DNA of 35,028 nucleotides, from contig JBJMGU010000279.1 of NCBI GenBank assembly GCA_045807765.1, forward strand, positions 1-35,028, given 5' to 3'. This document shows positions 16,517-28,895 of the stretch, piece after piece. The notes beneath the pieces are model-generated. The model was not told the DNA's origin and did no database searches. It was given only the letters and a program-made list of their open reading frames with translations. Origin of the DNA: DATENM01 sp045807765. GTDB taxonomy: Bacteria; Acidobacteriota; Blastocatellia; UBA7656. The position numbers were made by a program, and so were the translations under genes. Position 1 is the stretch's first letter; each line of letters begins with the position of its first letter.

Positions 16517-16616
16517 ATGATGAAGTATGAATGCAGAATGATGAACTGCCGGAGCTAGCGCCCATTGCGGTGGGACTTGTCTCCCTAATTCATCAGTCAT
16601 CATTCTGCATTCATCA
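16517..16616. repeat. Heptamer inverted repeat between clpP and clpX
   Basis: The left arm 16517-16544 is four heptamers: ATGATGA, AGTATGA, ATGCAGA, ATGATGA. The right arm 16589-16616 is TTCATCA, GTCATCA, TTCTGCA, TTCATCA. The arms are complementary, but the left has one additional heptamer (GTATGAA) relative to the right, indicating gain or loss in 7-base steps. A 44-base unique loop lies between. It follows directly on the clpP stop. Confidence 0.85.
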
Positions 16617-16680
16617 TTTCAGGAATTGCCCCGCTTGCGAAACGTAGACTGAAAGACCTTCTGCTAGGATTGGAGAGTGG

Positions 16681-17913
16681 ATGAGACGAGGCGACGACAC
16701 ATTACGCTGTTCGTTCTGCGGCAAATCGCAGAACGAAGTCAAGAAGCTGATTGCCGGGCCGACCGTTTATATTTGCAACGAGTGCATCGATATCTGCAAC
16801 GAGATCATCACCGATGATCAACAGCAGGAGACCGCCGCGCGCCGCCCGCCTTTGCCCAAACCGGTCGAGATCAGAGCCTTCCTGGATGATTACGTCATCG
16901 GCCAGGAAGAGACCAAGAAGAAGCTCGCCGTTGCCGTCTACCAGCATTACAAGCGCATCGATATGCTCAAGCGGCGCTCTTCCGATATCGAGATTCAGAA
17001 ATCAAACATCCTGCTGATCGGGCCTACGGGGACGGGCAAGACGCTGCTGGCGCAGACGCTGGCGCGCATGCTCAACGTGCCTTTCTGCATCGTTGACGCG
17101 ACGACGCTGACGGAGGCCGGCTATGTCGGCGAAGATGTCGAGAACATCATTCTGAAGTTGCTACAAGCCGCCAACGGCGACATCGAGCGCGCCCAGACCG
17201 GCATCATCTACATAGACGAGATCGATAAGATTTGCCGCAAGGACGAAAACCCTTCGATCACCCGCGACGTGTCGGGCGAAGGCGTGCAGCAGGCGCTGCT
17301 GAAAATCCTCGAAGGCACGGTCGCCAACGTTCCGCCGCAGGGCGGACGCAAGCACCCGCACCAGGAATTCTTCCCCGTTGACACCACCAACATCCTCTTC
17401 ATCTGCGGCGGCGCCTTCGTCGGCCTCGAAAAGGTCATCGAGAAGCGCATCGGTCGCAAGGCGCTCGGCTTTAACGCCAACGTCACCAGCGTCCACAAGA
17501 AGAAGCTGAGCGACACGCTGGCGATGGTCGAGCCGGAAGACATGATCAAGTATGGCCTGATTCCCGAGTTCGTCGGGCGCCTCCCCGTAGCAGGCACCTT
17601 GCACGAGCTGGACGAGGTAGCGCTGGTCGAGATTCTCACCGAGCCGAAGAACGCGCTGGTCAAACAGTACCAGAAGCTGTTCGAGTACGAAGGCGTCAAG
17701 CTGCGCTTCACCGACGACGCCATCCAGACGGTGGCGCATCTGGCCTACACGCGCAAGGTCGGGGCGCGCGGCTTGCGCATGATCTTGGAAGAGTTGATGC
17801 TCGACGTGATGTATATGCTGCCCTCCTATAAGAAGGTCAAAGAGTTTGTGGTCACGCGCGAAATGGTCGAGAGCCGTCGCGCAACGTTCCCTGTCCTTGA
17901 AAAAGCGGGATAG
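16681..17913 (+). CDS. clpX: ATP-dependent Clp protease ATP-binding subunit ClpX
   Basis: AAA+ unfoldase that recognises tagged substrates and threads them into ClpP. The N-terminal zinc-binding domain has Cys10-x2-Cys13 and Cys32-x2-Cys35. The ATPase core has Walker A GPTGTGKT (114-121), Walker B IIYIDEIDKI, the pore loop EAGYVGEDVE, the ClpP-binding IGRKALGFN loop region and sensor 2 KVGARGLR. The 410 residues are standard. ATG 16681 follows a GGAGAG SD. It is the second gene of the protease set and has heptamer repeats on both sides. Confidence 0.97.
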   Translation: MRRGDDTLRCSFCGKSQNEVKKLIAGPTVYICNECIDICNEIITDDQQQETAARRPPLPKPVEIRAFLDDYVIGQEETKKKLAVAVYQHYKRIDMLKRRSSDIEIQKSNILLIGPTGTGKTLLAQTLARMLNVPFCIVDATTLTEAGYVGEDVENIILKLLQAANGDIERAQTGIIYIDEIDKICRKDENPSITRDVSGEGVQQALLKILEGTVANVPPQGGRKHPHQEFFPVDTTNILFICGGAFVGLEKVIEKRIGRKALGFNANVTSVHKKKLSDTLAMVEPEDMIKYGLIPEFVGRLPVAGTLHELDEVALVEILTEPKNALVKQYQKLFEYEGVKLRFTDDAIQTVAHLAYTRKVGARGLRMILEELMLDVMYMLPSYKKVKEFVVTREMVESRRATFPVLEKAG

Positions 17914-17972
17914 TGTCACTGGTCATTGGTCATTTGTGATGGGCAGGCGGATGCCGCCGACCGATGACCGAT
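17914..17972. repeat. Heptamer inverted repeat between clpX and lon
   Basis: The left arm has TGTCACT, GGTCATT, GGTCATT, TGTGATG from 17914, and the right arm has two perfect GACCGAT units at 17959-17972. The arms are imperfectly complementary (GGTCATT against ATCGGTC). The element starts right after the clpX stop. Confidence 0.7.
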
Positions 17973-17993
17973 GGCTCTTCTTCCGCCTCCGGT

Positions 17994-17999
17994 TATACT
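17994..17999 (+). promoter_or_regulatory. Candidate -10 element at the lon start
   Basis: TATACT (5 of 6) lies seven bases before the lon ATG at 18007, so transcription would begin at or beside the start codon and give a leaderless mRNA. No SD and only a weak -35 (ATGGCT, 17971-17976) are present. Confidence 0.35.
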
Positions 18000-18006
18000 A
18001 ATCATC

Positions 18007-20436
18007 ATGAATGAATTCAGCGACAGCACTCCGAACGACGTTGTGAGATGCCCAATGGTTCCCATACGGGACGTGGTCGTCTTTCCCTACACCATCGTTG
18101 CCTTCGTCATCGGACGCCCGGCAAGCGTCAGGGCGCTGGAAGCAGCGTTGCGCGGTGATAAGACAATCTTCCTGGCGACTCAGCACGACGCGACGATTGA
18201 CGAGCCGTCGAGCGAACAGGTCTACTTCATCGGCACCATCGCGCGCATCACGCACAACCTGCGCCTGCCCGACGGCAACATCAAGGTGATGGTCGAGGGG
18301 ATAGAGCGCGCTCGCACCGTGCGCATCGAAGACAACGGCGACTTTTGGATGGCCACCCTGCGCACCCACACAGAGGCCGCCGAGCCGCGCTCGCGCATGA
18401 ACTCGCTCATCGGGCGCATCGGCTCGCTGGTTGATCAGTACGTGCGCCAGTCGACAGAGCTGAGCAACCCGGAGACGCTGACGGCGGCGCTGCGCAATGA
18501 TGACCCGGCGCGCTTGTGCGACACCATCGCTTCGAACCTGAAGATTTCCGTCGAAGACAAACAGGGCTTGCTTGAAATCTTTGGCCTGCAAGAGCGCTTG
18601 ACGCGGCTGGTCGAAGTGCTCGAAGTCGAGCTTGAAAAGATTCAGGTGGATCGCGCCATCCACGGTCGCGTCAAGCGGCAGATGGAGCGCGCCCAGAAAG
18701 AGTATTACCTCAACGAGAAGATCAAGGCGATTCACAAAGAGCTGGGCCGCAAGGACGAGAAGGCCGAGCTAGAAGAGCTGAAGCAGAAGATCGAATCCGC
18801 CGGCATGTCGAAAGACGCCTACGAGAAGGCCATCGCCGAGCTGCGCCGTTTAGAGCAGATGCCGCCGATGTCCGCCGAATCGACGGTGTCGCGCAACTAC
18901 CTCGACTGGCTGCTGGCGGTGCCCTGGAAAGACAAGTCCGAAGAGGTGCGCGACATTCGCGCGGCGCAGGACGTGTTGGACGCCGACCATTATGGGCTTG
19001 AGAAAGTCAAAGAGCGCATCCTTGAATACCTCGCCGTGCGCCAACTGGTGGACAAGCCGAGAGGTTCGATCCTCTGCTTCGTCGGCCCGCCGGGCGTCGG
19101 CAAGACCAGCCTCGGGCGCTCGATTGCTAAGGCCACAGGCCGCAAGTTCGTGCGCCTCAGCTTAGGCGGCGTGCGCGACGAGGCCGAGATTCGCGGCCAC
19201 CGGCGCACCTACATCGGCGCGCTGCCCGGCCAGATCATCCAGATGATGAAGAAGGCCGGCACCGTCAATCCGCTCATCATGCTCGACGAAGTGGATAAGC
19301 TCGGCATGGATTTTCGCGGCGACCCGTCGGCAGCGCTGCTCGAAGTGCTGGACCCTGAGCAGAACTTTGCCTTCCACGATCACTACCTCGACGTTGAGTA
19401 TGACCTGTCGAACGTCATGTTCATCGCCACGGCGAACGTGCTGCACACGATCCCGCCGGCCTTGCAAGATCGTCTGGAGATCACCCGGCTGCCCGGCTAC
19501 ACCGAGCGCGAGAAGCTGGAGATCGCCTGCCGTCATCTGCTGCGCAAGCAGCTTGAAGCAAACGGCCTGAAGACCGAGCAGGTGGACTTCACCGATGACG
19601 GGCTGCGCACGATTGTGCAGTATTACACGCGCGAAGCCGGCGTCCGCAACCTGGAGCGCGAGATCGCTTCGGTGCTGCGCAAGATCGCCCGCAAGATGCT
19701 GACCGGTGACGACCCGACGAATTACCAGATCACCGTAACCGACGAAGCCGTTAAGGAGTTGCTGGGGCCGACGCGCTTCCGCCCGCAATCGATTGCCGAG
19801 CAGAGCGAAGTCGGCTTGGCGACGGGGCTCGCGTGGACAGAAGTCGGCGGCGAGGTGCTGCATATCGAAGCGACCTTGATGCAGGGGCGCGGCAACATCA
19901 CGCTGACAGGCAAGCTCGGCGAAGTGATGCAGGAATCGGCGCGCGCGGCGCTTTCCTGCGTGCGCTCGCGAGCCAAGCGACTGGGCATCAATCCCGACTT
20001 TCACAAGAAGTATGACCTGCACCTGCACGTGCCCGAAGGCGCCATCCCGAAAGATGGCCCCTCGGCAGGCATCGCCATCGCCACGGCGATTATCAGTGTG
20101 CTGACGAACACGCCGATCCGCCGCGATGCCGCCATGACAGGCGAGATCACGCTGCGCGGCAAGGTGCTGCCCATTGGCGGCGTCAAAGAGAAATTGCTGG
20201 CAGCGCACCGCACAGGCATCACCACCGTCGTCATCCCGAAGGAGAACGCCAAAGACCTGGTCGAGCTCCCCGAAGATGTGAAGCAGGCGCTGACGATTCA
20301 CACGGTCGATTCGATTGACGAGGTCTGGCGGGTGGCGCTCGAAAGCCCCTTGCCGAAGTCTGACCTGCCGACCGACGTGCCGCTCTGGGGCCAGCCGCCC
20401 GCCGACGCGCCGACTTCGACGCCAGTGCTTGAATAG
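18007..20436 (+). CDS. lon: ATP-dependent protease La
   Basis: Cytoplasmic AAA+ serine protease that degrades misfolded and regulatory proteins. The N-terminal substrate domain starts at VRCPMVPIRDVVVFP. Walker A GPPGVGKT is at 360-367, Walker B is LIMLDEVDKL, and the protease domain has the Ser-Lys dyad Ser686 (PKDGPSAG) and Lys729 (GGVKEKL), the normal 43-residue spacing. A start at 17971 is possible, but its 12 extra residues arise from the heptamer repeat, so ATG 18007 (809 residues) is preferred. No SD is visible. The gene ends in a Pro-rich tail and is followed by a heptamer repeat, then engB. Confidence 0.96.
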   Translation: MNEFSDSTPNDVVRCPMVPIRDVVVFPYTIVAFVIGRPASVRALEAALRGDKTIFLATQHDATIDEPSSEQVYFIGTIARITHNLRLPDGNIKVMVEGIERARTVRIEDNGDFWMATLRTHTEAAEPRSRMNSLIGRIGSLVDQYVRQSTELSNPETLTAALRNDDPARLCDTIASNLKISVEDKQGLLEIFGLQERLTRLVEVLEVELEKIQVDRAIHGRVKRQMERAQKEYYLNEKIKAIHKELGRKDEKAELEELKQKIESAGMSKDAYEKAIAELRRLEQMPPMSAESTVSRNYLDWLLAVPWKDKSEEVRDIRAAQDVLDADHYGLEKVKERILEYLAVRQLVDKPRGSILCFVGPPGVGKTSLGRSIAKATGRKFVRLSLGGVRDEAEIRGHRRTYIGALPGQIIQMMKKAGTVNPLIMLDEVDKLGMDFRGDPSAALLEVLDPEQNFAFHDHYLDVEYDLSNVMFIATANVLHTIPPALQDRLEITRLPGYTEREKLEIACRHLLRKQLEANGLKTEQVDFTDDGLRTIVQYYTREAGVRNLEREIASVLRKIARKMLTGDDPTNYQITVTDEAVKELLGPTRFRPQSIAEQSEVGLATGLAWTEVGGEVLHIEATLMQGRGNITLTGKLGEVMQESARAALSCVRSRAKRLGINPDFHKKYDLHLHVPEGAIPKDGPSAGIAIATAIISVLTNTPIRRDAAMTGEITLRGKVLPIGGVKEKLLAAHRTGITTVVIPKENAKDLVELPEDVKQALTIHTVDSIDEVWRVALESPLPKSDLPTDVPLWGQPPADAPTSTPVLE

Positions 20437-20523
20437 TGGTCAGTAGTCAGTTGCCAGTAACCGCAGAGGCTCATCAATTCTTTGCTCCGGCAACTGGCAA
20501 CTGGTAACCGGCAACTGACTACT
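20434..20523. repeat. Heptamer inverted repeat between lon and engB
   Basis: The left arm holds GGTCAGT, AGTCAGT, TGCCAGT (20438-20458) followed by AACC. The right arm 20489-20523 is five heptamers: GGCAACT, GGCAACT, GGTAACC, GGCAACT, GACTACT. The arms pair over more than 20 bases. The repeat begins within the lon stop codon and ends on the base before the engB ATG, leaving no room for an SD. Confidence 0.85.
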
Positions 20524-21153
20524 ATGAAAGTTAAGAGCGCGCAGTTCATCAAGAGCGCCACCAGCCCTGAGCATTACCCGCGCGACGGTCGTCCAGAGGT
20601 CGCCTTCATGGGCCGGTCGAACGTCGGCAAGTCCTCTTTGATAAACAGCCTGCTGGGTGTGAAGGGCCTGGCCAAGACCAGCTCGACGCCCGGACGCACG
20701 CAACTGATCAACTTCTTTCTGATCAATCAAGCGTTCTATTGCGTCGATCTGCCGGGCTATGGCTATGCGCGCGTGCCGAGCGAAGTGAAGCGCGAGTGGG
20801 GGCCGATGATTGAGAAATACCTTGCATCGCGGCCAAATCTTGTGCTATCTATTTTTATCACCGACTCGCGGCACGAGCCTTCCAAGCTAGACCTGCTGAT
20901 GAAAGAGTGGTTACGCGAAAGGGGAAAGCCATTTGTCATCATAGCAACCAAAGCGGACAAGCTCAGTAGCAACCAGTTGCGGGCCAATTTGAAACGCGCG
21001 TCGGCGGTGCTGGGGAAAGAAGAGCCGATAATTGCTTACTCTGCGGTCACGCGTAGTGGCGCCGACCGCATCTGGAAAGAAATCACCACACGGGTTGCTG
21101 ATTTCGGATCCGGGAAACCGCTCGTGAAACCCTCTGGGTCGCATGCGGATTGA
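20524..21153 (+). CDS. engB: Ribosome-biogenesis GTP-binding protein EngB/YsxC
   Basis: TRAFAC GTPase needed for late 50S subunit assembly. From the ATG at 20524 (MKVKSAQFIKSATSPEHYP) it has 209 residues, the family size. G1 is GRSNVGKS, G2 SSTPGRTQ, G3 DLPGYGYA, G4 TKADK and G5 AYSAV, all intact. A TTG at 20482 would add 14 residues encoded by the heptamer repeat and is rejected. There is no SD, so translation may depend on readthrough from lon or a weak start. It closes the protease run and is followed by rho. Confidence 0.95.
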   Translation: MKVKSAQFIKSATSPEHYPRDGRPEVAFMGRSNVGKSSLINSLLGVKGLAKTSSTPGRTQLINFFLINQAFYCVDLPGYGYARVPSEVKREWGPMIEKYLASRPNLVLSIFITDSRHEPSKLDLLMKEWLRERGKPFVIIATKADKLSSNQLRANLKRASAVLGKEEPIIAYSAVTRSGADRIWKEITTRVADFGSGKPLVKPSGSHAD

Positions 21154-21303
21154 AAGACTCGTCATTAACCTGTCTTGAATTCCAATCCTCATCACGGTCT
21201 CTAAACCGCCAGAGCGGCTGCCTGAATCCGCCAGGACAATCCGCAGACACCGGAGCGACAGCTTCCCCGAAGCCCAATTGTTTTCCTGTGACAATAACTC
21301 TCC

Positions 21304-21320
21304 CGCCTGCCCGGCAGGCG
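21304..21320 (+). promoter_or_regulatory. Hairpin in the rho leader
   Basis: A perfect 7-bp stem CGCCTGC/GCAGGCG with a CCG loop ends 29 bases before the rho ATG. The 196-base engB-rho gap contains no heptamer repeat and no clear promoter; rho leaders are often sites of autogenous control. Confidence 0.35.
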
Positions 21321-21349
21321 AAGAACCCAACGAGGAATTCAGAACGATT

Positions 21350-22624
<1,275 letters not shown>

Positions 22625-22639
22625 AGTTGCTTTCATTAG

Positions 22640-22675
22640 CGCTGAGCGGCTCGCACCTGTACGAGCCGCTCAGCG
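22640..22675 (+). terminator. Hairpin terminator after rho
   Basis: A perfect 14-bp stem (22640-22653 with 22662-22675) and an 8-base loop, 15 bases after the rho stop. No T run follows, so it may be a processing or 3'-end-stabilising hairpin rather than a full intrinsic terminator. Confidence 0.55.
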
Positions 22676-22742
22676 TCACCCGATCAAACATCTCGGCGGC
22701 GCATCTGCCGTTCATTGTCTTCATGTTGAAGGAGCTTCCCCC

Positions 22743-24893
<2,151 letters not shown>

Positions 24894-24918
24894 TAGCCTG
24901 GAGCGGTTGTCAATCGGA

Positions 24919-24978
24919 TGTAGCGCAAGGCGGTTAGCTGGCGCAGCGACTCGCGCCACCTAACCGCCTTGCGCTACA
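24919..24978. repeat. 60-bp palindromic element
   Basis: Perfect 19-bp arms (TGTAGCGCAAGGCGGTTAG at 24919-24937, complement at 24960-24978), then one mismatch and a further 6-bp TGGCGC/GCGCCA stem around an 8-base loop. It resembles a REP-type or non-autonomous element rather than a terminator, as no T run follows. Confidence 0.75.
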
Positions 24979-25004
24979 CAGCAAACGCAATCTAAAACCA
25001 CTCG

Positions 25005-25042
25005 AAGCAGGGAGCAGCGTCTTCGGGCGCTGCTTCCTGCTT
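25005..25042. terminator. Bidirectional terminator with UUCG tetraloop
   Basis: A 17-bp stem (25005-25021 with 25026-25042, two G-T wobbles) is closed by a C-TTCG-G tetraloop. It lies between the converging prolyl oligopeptidase and HEAT-repeat genes and could end both transcripts, though flanking T runs are short. Confidence 0.65.
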
Positions 25043-25072
25043 AAGTCCGCACCTGCCTTCAGCCGAATCGCT

Positions 25073-26359
25073 TCATTGATTCGGCGCAGTCGTCGCCTTG
25101 CGCCGCGTCTTCTGCCTGGTCTTCTCTGCCGGCGCGACATTCATCACCGAAGTCGGCCTGGGGGTGTGCGTGACCTGCGGTATCGGTATCGGCGTTGGCG
25201 TCGGGCGCGGCATCATCTCTTCGCCGCGCGTCCCTTCATGCTCGTCCTTTGTGTCCGTCTCAACGTCCACGTCTACGTCCATGTCCACATCCACGTCAAT
25301 GTCTTTGTCGAGATCGAGGTCAAGGTTCGCATCCACCGCTTTGCCGTCGCGCATTAGGATCAAGCCGAGCGCCCACGCGGCGGTCTTGCGTACTTCGTGC
25401 TGCTGATCTTTCATCGCCTGATTCAACGCGGGAACGGCACGGTGGTCGCCCTTCAAGCCGAGCGCCCATGCGGCCTGCTTGCGCACCTCTGCCGTCTCGT
25501 CTTTCAAAGCGCCCATCAGCGACTCGACGGCGCGCCGGTCGCCTTTGAGCCCGAGCGCCCACGCGGCTTTTTCGCGAACCTCCGGACTATGATCTCTGAG
25601 CGCCAGGGCCAGCGGCTCGACCGCTGTTTCGTCGCCCTTCAAGCCGAGCGCCCAGGCAACCTGCTCGCGCACTTTCACATTATCGTCGCGCAAGGCGTCG
25701 ACTAACGGCGCGACCGAGCGTTGATCGCCTTGCAGCCCCAGCGACCATGCCGCCTTCTCGCGCACCGACGCTTCACGGTCGCCGAGCGCGGCAATCAGCG
25801 GCTCGACAACGCTGCGGTCATGCTTGAGGCCCAGCCCCCAGATCGCGTGCTCGCGCACCCGCACCTCCACATCTTTGGCGGCGGCAATCAGCGGCGCAAC
25901 CGTGAGCGGGTCTTTGATGATCCCCAGTGCCCACGCGGCGTTAGCGCGCGCCACCGGCGGCGCATTACGCAACACACCGATGAGCGGCTCGACCGCCGGG
26001 CTGCCCATGACGGCGAGCGCGGCAGCGGCCCGCTGGCCTGGCGTCGTCTGCTCGACATAGTTGTGCTTGCCCATCATGTTGTTGTGCTGGTCGCAATCGA
26101 GCCGCGCATTGATGGGCGTATCGTCGCCGAGCAACGCAATCAACTGCGGGACCGCCGCCGTCGCCTGTTTGCCCATCTCGCCGATCTGGCAGGCCGCCGA
26201 GGCCCGCTCGATGGGATTGGCGGAACCGAGCATACGAATCTTCTCTTGCAAATCGGGGGCGGATTGCGGCGCGCTCGCGCTCGCCGCCTGCATTGAATAG
26301 GTGGCAAGGCCGATGCTTATGATCATCAAGGCCGCCAGGCTCAGCATCAGTTTTCTCAT
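25073..26359 (-). CDS. Secreted HEAT-repeat protein with Asp-rich tail
   Basis: Exported protein of 428 residues; function unknown. The ATG at 26359 is chosen because AAGGAG lies 8 bases upstream and a signal peptide follows (MRKLMLSLAALMIISIGLA). Residues 36-130 hold degenerate helical repeats. Then seven PBS-lyase/HEAT repeats follow with an exact 31-residue period, marked by Trp143, 174, 205, 236, 267, 298 and 329 in (A/V)(A/I)W(A/S)LGL. After LILMRDGKA comes an Asp/Val alternating tract (346-368) and a Thr/Pro stretch with a basic end. The repeats and the Asp tail are shared with the M56 protease upstream on the same strand. HEAT arrays usually bind proteins; the Asp tract could bind calcium. 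Confidence 0.78.
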   Translation of the reverse strand: MRKLMLSLAALMIISIGLATYSMQAASASAPQSAPDLQEKIRMLGSANPIERASAACQIGEMGKQATAAVPQLIALLGDDTPINARLDCDQHNNMMGKHNYVEQTTPGQRAAAALAVMGSPAVEPLIGVLRNAPPVARANAAWALGIIKDPLTVAPLIAAAKDVEVRVREHAIWGLGLKHDRSVVEPLIAALGDREASVREKAAWSLGLQGDQRSVAPLVDALRDDNVKVREQVAWALGLKGDETAVEPLALALRDHSPEVREKAAWALGLKGDRRAVESLMGALKDETAEVRKQAAWALGLKGDHRAVPALNQAMKDQQHEVRKTAAWALGLILMRDGKAVDANLDLDLDKDIDVDVDMDVDVDVETDTKDEHEGTRGEEMMPRPTPTPIPIPQVTHTPRPTSVMNVAPAEKTRQKTRRKATTAPNQ

Positions 26360-26567
26360 GTCATTTGCTCCTTCCGATGGACGAATGAAAACGCGTCGCC
26401 GCCTCGACCCGGCAAAGCCGGGCGCGATTCCGTCTCTGGTTAATCGCAAATCGGTTTGTAATGAGTGCCGCTTTCGGGCGGCGCATCCGGCAGGCACTCC
26501 AGACGCTTAGAGTCGAGCGCGGCACAACTGAATAACAAACGATGCCGCAGGCAGAGCCGTCAGCCCT

Positions 26568-28895
26568 TCACAGTTGCTTCGTTGCGGGCGGCTGATCGGC
26601 GCTGCGGGGCGCGGGCCGCAGCCGCTTGCGCATGTGTCCGGTGCCAACGCCGCCTGAAACCCCACCACCGACGCCGTTGCCAACAGCTCTACCAATGCCG
26701 CTACCGACGCCGCCGCCAACGCCGCCGCCAATGCCGCTGCCAATGCCGGCACCGACACCGCCCGCAACGCCACCGGCGATACCGCCGTGGACTCTGCCTT
26801 CGACATCCACATCGATATCGTGATCGTTATCGCCAGTGGCCGCCGCTTCGCCACTGCGCATCAGCAACATCCCTAGCGCCCACAGGGCGTGGCTGCGGAC
26901 CTCGCGGTTCTCGTCTTTGGTCGCCGCGTTCAAGGCTTTGATGGCGCGCGCGTCACCGCGCATCCCTAAAGACCACGCGGCGGTTCCACGCACATCGGCG
27001 CTCTTATCCTTCAAGGCTTCGATCAACGGCTCGACGGCGCTGCGGTTGCCTTTTAAGCCGAGCGCCCATGCGGCTTTCTCACGGACGCCGGCATTCTCGT
27101 CGCGCAAGGCGATGATGAGCGCTTCGACCAGTCCTTCGCCACGCCGCAGGCCGAGCGCCCAGGCGGCCTTCTCGCGCACCTCGGGATTCTGATCTTTCAA
27201 CGCCGCGACGATGGCTTCCGTAGCGCGCGCGCCGCTGATCTGCGACAGCGAGAAGAGCGCCTGCTCGCGCATTTCGGGGTCGCTGTCTTTCAATGCCTCG
27301 CGCAACGCTTCGACGGCGGCGTCCTTGTCTTGCTGGCTGAGCGGCGCTTGTGGCGGCGCGGGCACGGTCGGCGCAACAGCCGGCGCAGGTGGCGGCGCTG
27401 CGGCAGGCGGCGCAGCAGGCAAGGCCGGAGGTTCAGCGGGCGGCGCGAGCGCCGGGTCAGACGGTGCCGCTGGCGTCGGTGGCGCTTCCGGCTCAGGCGG
27501 CGCTCCCGGCACGGCAGGCGCAAGCGCCGCTTGCGGGGTAGCCGGGTCGAGCGGCGCGGGCGGTGCTGCCGGGATTGCAGGCAGAGCAGAAACCGGCGCG
27601 CCGGGCGCTTGTGGCGCGGCGGGCGGCACGGCGACCGCTGGACGCGGTCGCTTCGTCTGAGCGATGGCAGCGGGCCGCAGCATGGCAAGCGGCAATATCA
27701 GGCCGAGCATGGCGATTGCGACGAAAGTTACAGTTGCGCGATTCAACGCGCGGCGGCGCAAACCTGGATCAAGAATCGCCAGCAACCGGCCTTCGAGCTG
27801 CGAGCGCCGCGCGATGGCGACGGCGGCCATCAAAGCGGTAGGCGTTTCGCCCATCGAGCGCGCAATGTCGAGCAGGTGATCAGCGTAATCCGAAGCCTTG
27901 GCGCCGGCGTCAAGCACTTGATCGTCGCAGGCGCGCTCGCGCTCGATGCGCAGCCGCCGCGCCGCTACCCATGCCAGCGGGTTGAACCAGTAGAAAGCAC
28001 ATGCCGCCTGCGCCATTAACTGTGTCAGACAGTCGCGGCGTTTGACGTGCGCCAGCTCATGCAGCAAGACCACTTCGCGCCGCTCCTCCGGCCAGTCGCT
28101 GGCGTCCGCCGGCAAGAGAATGGACGAACGCACCAGCCCGCAAGCCATCGGCATGGTGACGCGGGCGCTTCGACGCAAGGCAACCGATTGAGTCAACATC
28201 AGGCGACGCGACAGCCGCTCGACCAGCGACAGCCATTCGCCATCGGTCACGCGCTCGGCGCGATGCTGTAGCTGCCAGACACGCGCCAGGCCGACAAGCA
28301 GATGCGCCAGAATCAGCGCCGCCCCGGCGAGCCAGCCAAGCACCGCCCATTGAATCCCCTTCCACAGACCACGACCGGGCGGCGGCGCAGCTTCGTAAGG
28401 CACATTACTTTCCGTCGAAGCGCTGACCGCGTCGCTCGTGGGAAGCACTTCGCTGGGCGCTTGAGCCATCGCGCTTGAGCCTGACGCCGTGTGCGGCTGT
28501 GAAGGATGCGCCGCCGGGCGCGCGGCAGTCATCTCTTTTGTGCTGACGGCAGGCGAAAGTGGCGAAGCATCAGCGCGGCTCGGTGCCGCAGGTTTGTCGA
28601 TCACGGCAGCGGTCGTGCTTGCAGGAAGCGCTAGCTGCGTCAGCAAGCTATCGGGGACGACCGACCATTGCCACGCCGGCAGGGCGAGCGCCAGCAGCGG
28701 CAATAACAGCAGGCCGACGAGCGCCAGGTTCCAGACCAGATGGCGCGATGCGGCGGCGGCTCGGCGCAAGGCGAAAGCGACCACCGCCGCCAGGCAGAGA
28801 ATCAGCATGCTCTTCGCCGCCAGCGCAATCAGCAATGCCGGCCAGCCGTTTTCCTGCGTGAGCGCCGCGGGTTCTATAAATACGTAAGCCATCAT
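26568..28895 (-). CDS. M56 family (BlaR1-like) membrane metallopeptidase with HEAT repeats
   Basis: Integral membrane protease of 775 residues. Helices lie at about 17-42, 52-74, 180-206 and 388-406. The zinc site is HELAH (279-283), followed by RRDCLTQL and RERACDDQVL (Glu320/Asp324-325), the BlaR1/MecR1 arrangement. In known BlaR1 the C-terminal part is a penicillin-binding sensor; here it is replaced by a Pro/Ala linker (about 408-518), five HEAT repeats of exactly 31 residues (Phe548, Trp579, 610, 641, 672), a short Asp/Val tract (DIDVDV) and a Gly-rich GGVG tail. It overlaps the BlaI-type repressor gene by four bases (ATGA), so the two are coupled. By analogy it would relieve BlaI repression by proteolysis; the signal is unknown. 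Confidence 0.88.
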   Translation of the reverse strand: MMAYVFIEPAALTQENGWPALLIALAAKSMLILCLAAVVAFALRRAAAASRHLVWNLALVGLLLLPLLALALPAWQWSVVPDSLLTQLALPASTTAAVIDKPAAPSRADASPLSPAVSTKEMTAARPAAHPSQPHTASGSSAMAQAPSEVLPTSDAVSASTESNVPYEAAPPPGRGLWKGIQWAVLGWLAGAALILAHLLVGLARVWQLQHRAERVTDGEWLSLVERLSRRLMLTQSVALRRSARVTMPMACGLVRSSILLPADASDWPEERREVVLLHELAHVKRRDCLTQLMAQAACAFYWFNPLAWVAARRLRIERERACDDQVLDAGAKASDYADHLLDIARSMGETPTALMAAVAIARRSQLEGRLLAILDPGLRRRALNRATVTFVAIAMLGLILPLAMLRPAAIAQTKRPRPAVAVPPAAPQAPGAPVSALPAIPAAPPAPLDPATPQAALAPAVPGAPPEPEAPPTPAAPSDPALAPPAEPPALPAAPPAAAPPPAPAVAPTVPAPPQAPLSQQDKDAAVEALREALKDSDPEMREQALFSLSQISGARATEAIVAALKDQNPEVREKAAWALGLRRGEGLVEALIIALRDENAGVREKAAWALGLKGNRSAVEPLIEALKDKSADVRGTAAWSLGMRGDARAIKALNAATKDENREVRSHALWALGMLLMRSGEAAATGDNDHDIDVDVEGRVHGGIAGGVAGGVGAGIGSGIGGGVGGGVGSGIGRAVGNGVGGGVSGGVGTGHMRKRLRPAPRSADQPPATKQL

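Noticed and set aside
19162..20301. Long open frame of 379 codons antisense to lon
   Set aside because: It is the GC-rich shadow of the lon reading frame; its product is Arg/His/Gln-rich and has no domain, and no SD precedes it.
25255..25330. Short-period DNA repeat in the HEAT protein gene
   Set aside because: It is the coding sequence of the Asp/Val tail (GAY-GTN codons), not an independent DNA element.
27330..28019. Forward frames opposite the M56 gene, rich in Arg, Gly or Ala
   Set aside because: They mirror the Pro/Ala linker codons of the M56 gene and are low complexity.
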